Assembly (NCBI GenBank): GCA_032622095.1
Contig: CP136063.1
Location: forward strand, 75,931,980-75,995,979
Source: Siphonodentalium dalli
Lineage: Eukaryota; Mollusca; Scaphopoda; Gadilida; Siphonodentaliidae
Length of the DNA: 64,000 nucleotides
Direction: 5' to 3'
Part shown: piece by piece, positions 58,801-64,000 of the stretch
How positions within the stretch are numbered: the stretch's first letter is position 1
Layout: each line of letters opens with the position of its first letter
The notes under the pieces: model-generated
The model's database searches: none
The model's input: the letters and a program-made list of their open reading frames with translations, nothing else
What the model was told of the DNA's origin: nothing
Translations under genes and position numbers: made by a program

Positions 58801-61800
58801 TTTTGAAATAAACTAGGTGTTTGATCGTGAAAACAATCGTGGATTAGAATTTTTGCATTTACATATAGGTTACGCAGATCAGCAATTTTTCAGAATTTCC
58901 ATTGTGAGTCGGACCTGAGGTCAGCAGAAGGGCGATTCCGCTTGTGGGTTGTGCCTTGTAATTGTAGGCAATCAACTGCCATTTTCGAAAGATGTCCTAT
59001 CATATATATGGTTCATTCTGATTGAGAAATAGGTCAGAGTAAGTTTGTAATATGACGATAGACCATTCGACCATTCTTTACACTTCAAATTCTATACCGT
59101 TATCTTCAGAAGCCACACTCATTATATGCAAATGTGTTTAATGGTTAAACGAGAGGTGCCCTAATTGCCCATGCGTGTTTGTGTTCACTCGTATTTTATG
59201 GTCGGTATGGCCCATCTATTTTGTCAATTACCTTGCAAGTTACAAATCACAAGCTACGAATTGAAACGGCATACAAATATATATGTGTAAGTTCCTAGAT
59301 TATATTCCGATTGTTGGAGTACTATCTATTTGATAAGAAATTTGTGAAGAAAATAGAAGATATGAACCCATACTGAGTCAGTACATTCTGATATATCGTT
59401 AGATGGCAATCGATCACGGGTAGAAGTCTTGACTATACTGCATATTGGTCAAATATAGAATATACGCATAGTGTTTCTTAATAACAAATTTAATCCACGA
59501 GTGGGATTGGCGATTTACACCACGAGCTTCAGCGAGTGGTGTAAATCGCCAATCCCACGAATGGATTAAATTTGTTATTCAGAAACACTATGCGTATATT
59601 TTGTTTATGCCACGATCTTTACAATGCGATGGATAAACACTTTTCCATTCAAATTGTATGGAGAAAGTTTAATCCACTCTGCGAAGTTTATGCCACGATC
59701 TTTACAATGCGATGGATAAACACTTTTTCGTTCAAATTGTATGGAGAAAGTTTAATCCACTCTGCGAAGTTTAATCAACAGAAGGCACGTTAATCAACAG
59801 GTGTTGATTAAATGTAAAATTTAAACAGATGGCTTTATTTATTATATAATAAGATAGGCGATCGTGGTATACATAACGTTTACCGATATAAGACGATCTC
59901 TGGCATCGTCTCAATCCAAACTCAAAGCCTCTAGACTTACGTGAAATAACACCCCATTTGTCAATGTTCTATTTGTGTGTTCCAGATATATGTCACTTCC
60001 TTTCCACCACCACGAGTCTGTCGAATTACTGTATGTTGTAACATAAGAATCAAACTCCACCTTGTTGCCCATCATCTCTTTTAGTTGGATGTACGCCACA
60101 AACTCGTTGATAAAGACTTTGATTCCACAAAGCTGGGCCACAGCGCCACAGTCTTCCGGGTTGGCACCCATTAGAAAAGCCACCGGGTATAGAACGTACG
60201 ATGATATCAGCTGCAAAATGATGCGTTAAAGTCCTTTAATGCGTTCGGTAGGTCGAAGGCTGATATGAGGTTACCGAGGGATCATATCAAACCACCAAAG
60301 TTATATCCTATTTATTAATTAGATGCCTCTTAGTAATCGACAACTCTTTCAAATGAGTGACATCGATATCTGCACATCAGTAATGTTAGCAGCGAAGAGG
60401 ATTCACGTCATATTACCATATTACTCGGATCTATAATGCCGTGAAATGATAATAATCGGTTTAAGGGCAAATTGAAGCGATATTCACATAGTTCAATAAC
60501 AGAGCCTTACTTTAATAATATTTTATTCCATTCAAACCACATCATGTATAATACAATAGCATATACTATTGTGTTCCTTGTGTAGAATGAGGAAGTGGAT
60601 TCGACTGTAAGCCTGAAGGTTTATATTTGCCGTCTCCACGAGTGACCATGTCTCAATTTGACTCAGTTGTGCTTCTTAGAGGCAGGGAATTTATACGTTA
60701 ATTTTTCATGTGTAAATTTGAATGAGAACAATGAGAGCAATATGTAATTAATGTACTTAATACTTCGATGTCGCTTGTCATATCATAAATGGCTGCTGCT
60801 TCGTAATTTTAGTTGGAAAAACGTTCTGTCATAGTTATACATTTCTGAACTATTTTAAAGGTAGATATGTTTTCACTTAAGATCTGTGTGGTTTCCCCTT
60901 TAAGTGCAGACTCGAGAGTCAAATTTCTAAAGGTTCCAGAGAAGCATTCCTTTCGTTGTTTTAGGTATATCGGAAAATAGAATAGAACATGTGACGCCTT
61001 CAGAACCTTCAATATGTGCGTTCCGTTTGAGATTTGATTGGAGTTCCAGACCTAAATGTGTATGCTTATCCACAAAGTCGATTGAATTTCCCACGAATTG
61101 AGCTTTGGTTTCTCTGTTGAGGGAGCAACTAATGAAAAGGACATGCCAACTATTTTAGCTGATCTGCCAGCTTCGGGACCACGCTGTAATTTTGTCTAAA
61201 TCGCTGTTCATAGTATGTTAAAGTAAACTAAGATCAAAGTGACTATTCGCGAGGCAGGTGTCATCTCCATACATGTATGTATTCTCGTTATTGATTCAGT
61301 ACCGTCGGCTACGTCATTTGTATAGACTAAGAACCAAAATGGACACAGGATAGACCCTTGGGGAACGTACATGTGTGTATATGATGACGAGGCGAGTATT
61401 TCTAAAAAATGGCGACAATAAATTTAAGTCACCGAAGATACTTTATGTTCACACAGTAGACATCAGTGTCATCATCAATGTCACGAAAACTATGTCCACG
61501 AAACAGACATTACGTGATAAGTATCGAATCGGTTTCGATAAGATAATACCGGTATGTACAAACAGTTAATTAATTATTCTTGTGTCTAGTAAGACCAATT
61601 ACACCTTGTTTTCCAACAAACAATGACGACAGGTGGTGGAATCCCGAGTTTTATGATTTTTATTTTAGATAAAGGCGATCAAAGATCTAGAAAGATAGCC
61701 GCCATGATGGACGCCATTTTGGTTAGTGTCAAGTCGGACACGGTTGTCTTGCTATCATCCGAAACAGTTATGAGATACAATAAGGAAGCACTAGCCCTGT

Positions 61801-62693
61801 TGTTTCAATCTAAGCGGGTGAACGTCTAACCTGCATCGTGAGCGATTCGATCCCTACTCGGTTCGCCAACCAGGTCAACCCAGCGTTGACTCCTTCCAGG
61901 ATAGATATGAAGGCTACGACGTTGACTATCACTGGCACCAGAATCTTTGCAGCAAACATTGCTCCGTTGTTAGCGGCTTCAATCAGATTTGTATCTGTAC
62001 TATATAAATAATCATATCATTCCATATACACGTAGCCACCCTCAACCCAAAATTGCACCGTTACAATTGAACATCTAGCGATGTGGTGGATTGAACTAAT
62101 TTGAGATATAGACATTAACTTGTTATACATTAATAGCTTTCGACAATTCTAGTGCATGAACTTCTACGTTTGGACCCGTTTGTGCTGGTACATGTACATT
62201 CAGGAGATACGTGAATTACACGTTACTAGCGAGTATAGAATTGAGTGAGATAGTACAAAAAACCTTCAAGATAATCGCGTCAATACACCATGACCATGCA
62301 GATTCATTGTTTTCTTGTGCACGTATCTAGGTAAGGTCGTCGGCGATTATATTAACACGGAGTTGAATTGAGTAACGAAACCGCACAGACTATACAACAT
62401 ACGCAATACGAACAATTAGCCTCAGGAAGATTGACTTCAAGTGAGTCCATCTGCCTCAAGCAAGGGCAAGTCTGCACAACGCACTATATCTTGACACAGT
62501 GACCACCAAAACCAGTAGAGTATCATATCTATTCTTCCACGCAGAGTACAGTAGTGCCGACTCACCTTTTAGCTAGTTTGTTGAAGTTTTGCTTTTTCCT
62601 TTGTCGGTGGACTTCTGGGCAATGTATCTTAGCAACGGCGAGCGCAGCTGGGGCGGACATGACGGACGCTGTCAGCAACCATGCCGGTGGAAT
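55834..62693 (-). CDS. SLC28-like transporter, copy B (partial: last five exons)
   Basis: Exons in transcript order: 62566-62693 (exon 7), 61831-61999 (exon 8), 59941-60210 (exon 9), 57590-57770 (exon 10), 55834-55853 (exon 11). Each has the same length, phase and splice sites as in copy A. The 5' exons lie beyond the right edge, if they exist. Against copy A I count two amino acid changes, both I to V in exon 7 (TASIMSA to TASVMSA, and LAIAK to LAVAK), versus one silent change in exon 9, four in exon 10 and two in exon 7. NEFVAY and GFSNFGN are the same, so the unusual GN pair is not a one-copy accident. No disabling change is visible. Confidence 0.9.
56830..57324 (-). mobile_element. TTAA-flanked MITE, copy 4 (only in duplication copy B)
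   Basis: The element is 495 bp, reverse orientation, with TTAA at 56826-56829 and 57325-57328. The empty counterpart is at 12328-12331 in copy A. It is very similar to the copies at 852, 15690 and 43034. Confidence 0.93.
57590..57770 (-). CDS. SLC28-like copy B, exon 10
   Basis: Acceptor cctcttgcag|GAAAAA and donor GCAG|GTAAGG. The donor here is closer to consensus than in copy A (GTAACA). The encoded residues are the same. Confidence 0.95.
58298..58666. mobile_element. PIF/Harbinger-like MITE, copy B
   Basis: This is the counterpart of 13301-13669, the same length (369 bp) and the same TAA flanks. Confidence 0.8.
59461..59598. repeat. Near-perfect 138-bp palindrome
   Basis: Arms of about 63 bases (59461-59523 and 59536-59598) pair with only a couple of mismatches around a short loop gagcttcagcga. 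The arms contain tatacgcatagtgtttct and aaatcgccaatcccacga (right-arm strand). Copy A keeps only the right arm (from about 14349). Confidence 0.9.
59605..59775. repeat. Tandem 83-bp repeat x2, copy B
   Basis: Same pair of units as at 14415-14580. Confidence 0.8.
59941..60210 (-). CDS. SLC28-like copy B, exon 9
   Basis: Ninety codons with the NEFVAY signature. The predicted residues are the same as in copy A, with one silent base difference (Thr codon near the 3' end of the exon). Confidence 0.95.
60877..60880. other. Empty TTAA site (copy B counterpart of the MITE at 15690)
   Basis: Uninterrupted cacTTAAgatctgtgtgg. Confidence 0.9.
60885..61370 (-). pseudogene. Decayed LINE reverse transcriptase fragment, copy B
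   Basis: Counterpart of 16205-16712, with a small deletion near 61158 and similar broken frames (minus-strand VPQGSIL and GDDTCLA-type pieces). Confidence 0.68.
61831..61999 (-). CDS. SLC28-like copy B, exon 8
   Basis: It reads identically to 17153-17321 by eye, including splice sites (atatag|TACAG, ATGCAG|GTTAGA). Confidence 0.92.
62566..62693 (-). CDS. SLC28-like copy B, exon 7
   Basis: Acceptor catatatgcacag|ATTCCA and donor AAAAG|GTGAGT. It encodes IPPAWLLTASVMSAPAALAVAK and the basic stretch that follows. Confidence 0.92.
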
Positions 62694-63022
62694 CTGTGCA
62701 TATATGGAAATCATATTCTGTTGTAAACCCGGTTTTAATATTACTATGCGAATGTCACTGTGGCATTCGATATGATGGGGGCATAAGATTGCGATAGTCT
62801 GTTGACAACAAATAGATGTACATACATGTATCGTGTATCCTTACTGATATTTGTCATGTTGAATAAGTATTTGACATTAGAATTTAGAGCAAAAATATAG
62901 CTATGTTACATTAGTTTAATGGACATCAAGCCATATTGTGTTCAATAATATAGTTATCGACTGCACATTAGTGAGACGTCGGCATTTGTCACCTGCGCAG
63001 GATCATGTCACCCGAGGGCCAT

Positions 63023-64000
63023 TATTATTATTGTTTATTGACCTCCAAGTATGAAGAGCATATATACATATCAGTTACAGAAAATATGTGGTAACGAGAC
63101 CATTGTAAGTGGACTATACACCAGCATCTATTTACAAGGAAGGACATTGTATACATACATTGGAAAGGTGTGTACATTGTACGAATAGCAAGGTAAAAAC
63201 GAGTATATGATAAAACATTGTAGATGCGGGTGGCAAGGAGGCCAGATCATAGTTGAAAATTGTCCACATGAGAGGCATATTGCATCAAATGTCATGTGAA
63301 TGTCATCTTTTAACTTCCGGGGCGAATTAGTTGACAACCAACATACAGAAATGCAGCAGATGCGATGATGAGCTGCTCCCATGACTCAGTCGGGATATGA
63401 CAACCAAGCTGGGTACTGCCAAGTAACAGCGCATTTAAATGGTCGTTTTGGAGAGCATCCAGGTAACTAAATAGTTGGATGTCGAAGCTATCGATAAGCA
63501 TACACCAGTAATTATATCGGAGTCTGTACATGGTGGCAGATCTGCACGAGTCAGTGATATGTCCAATTTCATTGTTATATGTGTGGCCACACAGCATGCA
63601 TCGGGCATTGTTTTCGAACAACAATCTATTTAGAAGTCTAGCAAGATTTTTCAGTTCCAAACTCCTGTTAGGATGGGCAGCAAGAAGACGCCACACACTC
63701 CAGACTGCGAGAGCCTGGTTATGAATGAGGAGAAGATTAGAAGAGCGACCATTGGCACCCACTGCTGAAGTCCATGCATCACAATAGTGAGCTCTTATGG
63801 TCGACTTAACGAGTTGCTTCCAAATGATCTTCTTTGGGAAGGATCCAGAAGATAAGAATTCTTGAAGATAAGAAGACAGATTGTACACTTCTAGAACATC
63901 GATGATGTCTTTTACATAACCGGTGGTATTCACATTGAATAAATTGTACATATAGAGGTTTTTCATGAAAATTCGTAAAGGAAAGTCTCGAGTCGCAGGC
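63023..64000 (-). mobile_element. LINE 3' end inserted in copy B, continuing past the window
   Basis: At 63022 the copy A sequence gagggccat|gggataac is interrupted by the end of a minus-strand LINE. Read on the minus strand it finishes ggtcaataaacaataataat, a short AAT-repeat tail. The open frame 63310-63966 is the C-terminal part of ORF2, including WTSAVGANGRSSNLLLIHN and the terminal cysteine/histidine cluster CMLCGHTYNNEIGHITDSC. It is a different LINE family from the other three. The left target duplication partner lies outside the window. Confidence 0.85.
63310..63966 (-). CDS. LINE ORF2 C-terminal part (partial)
   Basis: This is the open frame of ~218 codons within the LINE above. Its 5' side runs toward the window edge, so the internal ATG is not a real start. 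The Cx2C...HxxxxC cluster suggests the nucleic-acid-binding end of a non-LTR retrotransposon polyprotein. No reverse transcriptase motif is included. Confidence 0.75.
   Translation of the reverse strand: MKNLYMYNLFNVNTTGYVKDIIDVLEVYNLSSYLQEFLSSGSFPKKIIWKQLVKSTIRAHYCDAWTSAVGANGRSSNLLLIHNQALAVWSVWRLLAAHPNRSLELKNLARLLNRLLFENNARCMLCGHTYNNEIGHITDSCRSATMYRLRYNYWCMLIDSFDIQLFSYLDALQNDHLNALLLGSTQLGCHIPTESWEQLIIASAAFLYVGCQLIRPGS

Larger units (their letters stand above)
54896..63022. repeat. Segmental duplication, copy B
   Basis: This is the counterpart of 1-18365 in the same orientation. It lacks the 1.6 kb element, the 8.8 kb LINE and the MITE at 15690. It carries its own MITE (56830), the full palindrome at 59461 and a LINE at the right end. 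It is more compact than copy A and closer to the ancestral arrangement except for these. Confidence 0.95.

Noticed and set aside
1-64000. CRISPR arrays, operons, bacterial promoters, rRNA and tRNA genes
   Set aside because: The window is eukaryotic. I saw no regularly spaced repeat-spacer array and could not fold any tRNA or rRNA by eye.

Overview
This is eukaryotic (metazoan) DNA. It is AT-rich and intron-rich, with canonical GT-AG junctions, animal-type LINE retrotransposons and many short inverted-repeat DNA transposons. The only host gene I can support is a concentrative nucleoside transporter-like gene (SLC28/CNT family), present as one complete copy and one partial copy. The LINE types and the repeat style suggest a marine invertebrate, perhaps a mollusc or other lophotrochozoan. 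The sequence alone does not settle the species.

Layout. Copy A of the transporter lies on the minus strand. Its start codon is in an exon at 33.0 kb and its stop is at 11.3 kb. I can place eleven exons whose phases join without a break, giving a predicted protein of about 637 residues. The last five exons and their 3' flank (about 1-18.4 kb, minus later insertions) are duplicated in the same orientation at 54.9-63.0 kb (copy B, which continues past the right edge). A further copy of the first coding exon stands alone at 46.1 kb. In the shared exons I count by eye two conservative amino acid changes (both I to V) and about seven silent ones, so both copies look selected.

The duplication serves as an internal empty-site reference and dates the insertions. 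Copy A carries three that copy B lacks: a 1.6 kb element with an 8-bp target duplication (123-1733), an 8.8 kb LINE with a 10-bp target duplication (1850-10626), and a TTAA-type MITE (15690-16197). Copy B carries two that copy A lacks: a TTAA MITE (56830-57324) and a LINE 3' end at 63.02 kb. Older insertions are shared by both copies: a PIF/Harbinger-like MITE and a LINE reverse transcriptase relic.

The 8.8 kb LINE encodes an L1-type coiled-coil ORF1 and a CR1/L2-type ORF2 (endonuclease, reverse transcriptase, C-terminal Cys/His region). Both are broken by frameshifts. An unusually long spacer of about 3.2 kb separates them and holds repeated hairpins and a tandem repeat with cAMP-response-like sites. 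ORF2 begins with a degenerate 2A-like motif.

The stretch 33-54 kb has no convincing host gene apart from the extra first exon. It is a graveyard of LINE fragments, MITEs and diverged repeats.

The most interesting biology is in the transporter. The fold and the NEFVAY signature are kept, but the QTEAPLL substrate-binding loop reads GGQLANAM, and the binding-site serine after the GFxN motif is changed. This suggests a CNT paralogue with an altered substrate.
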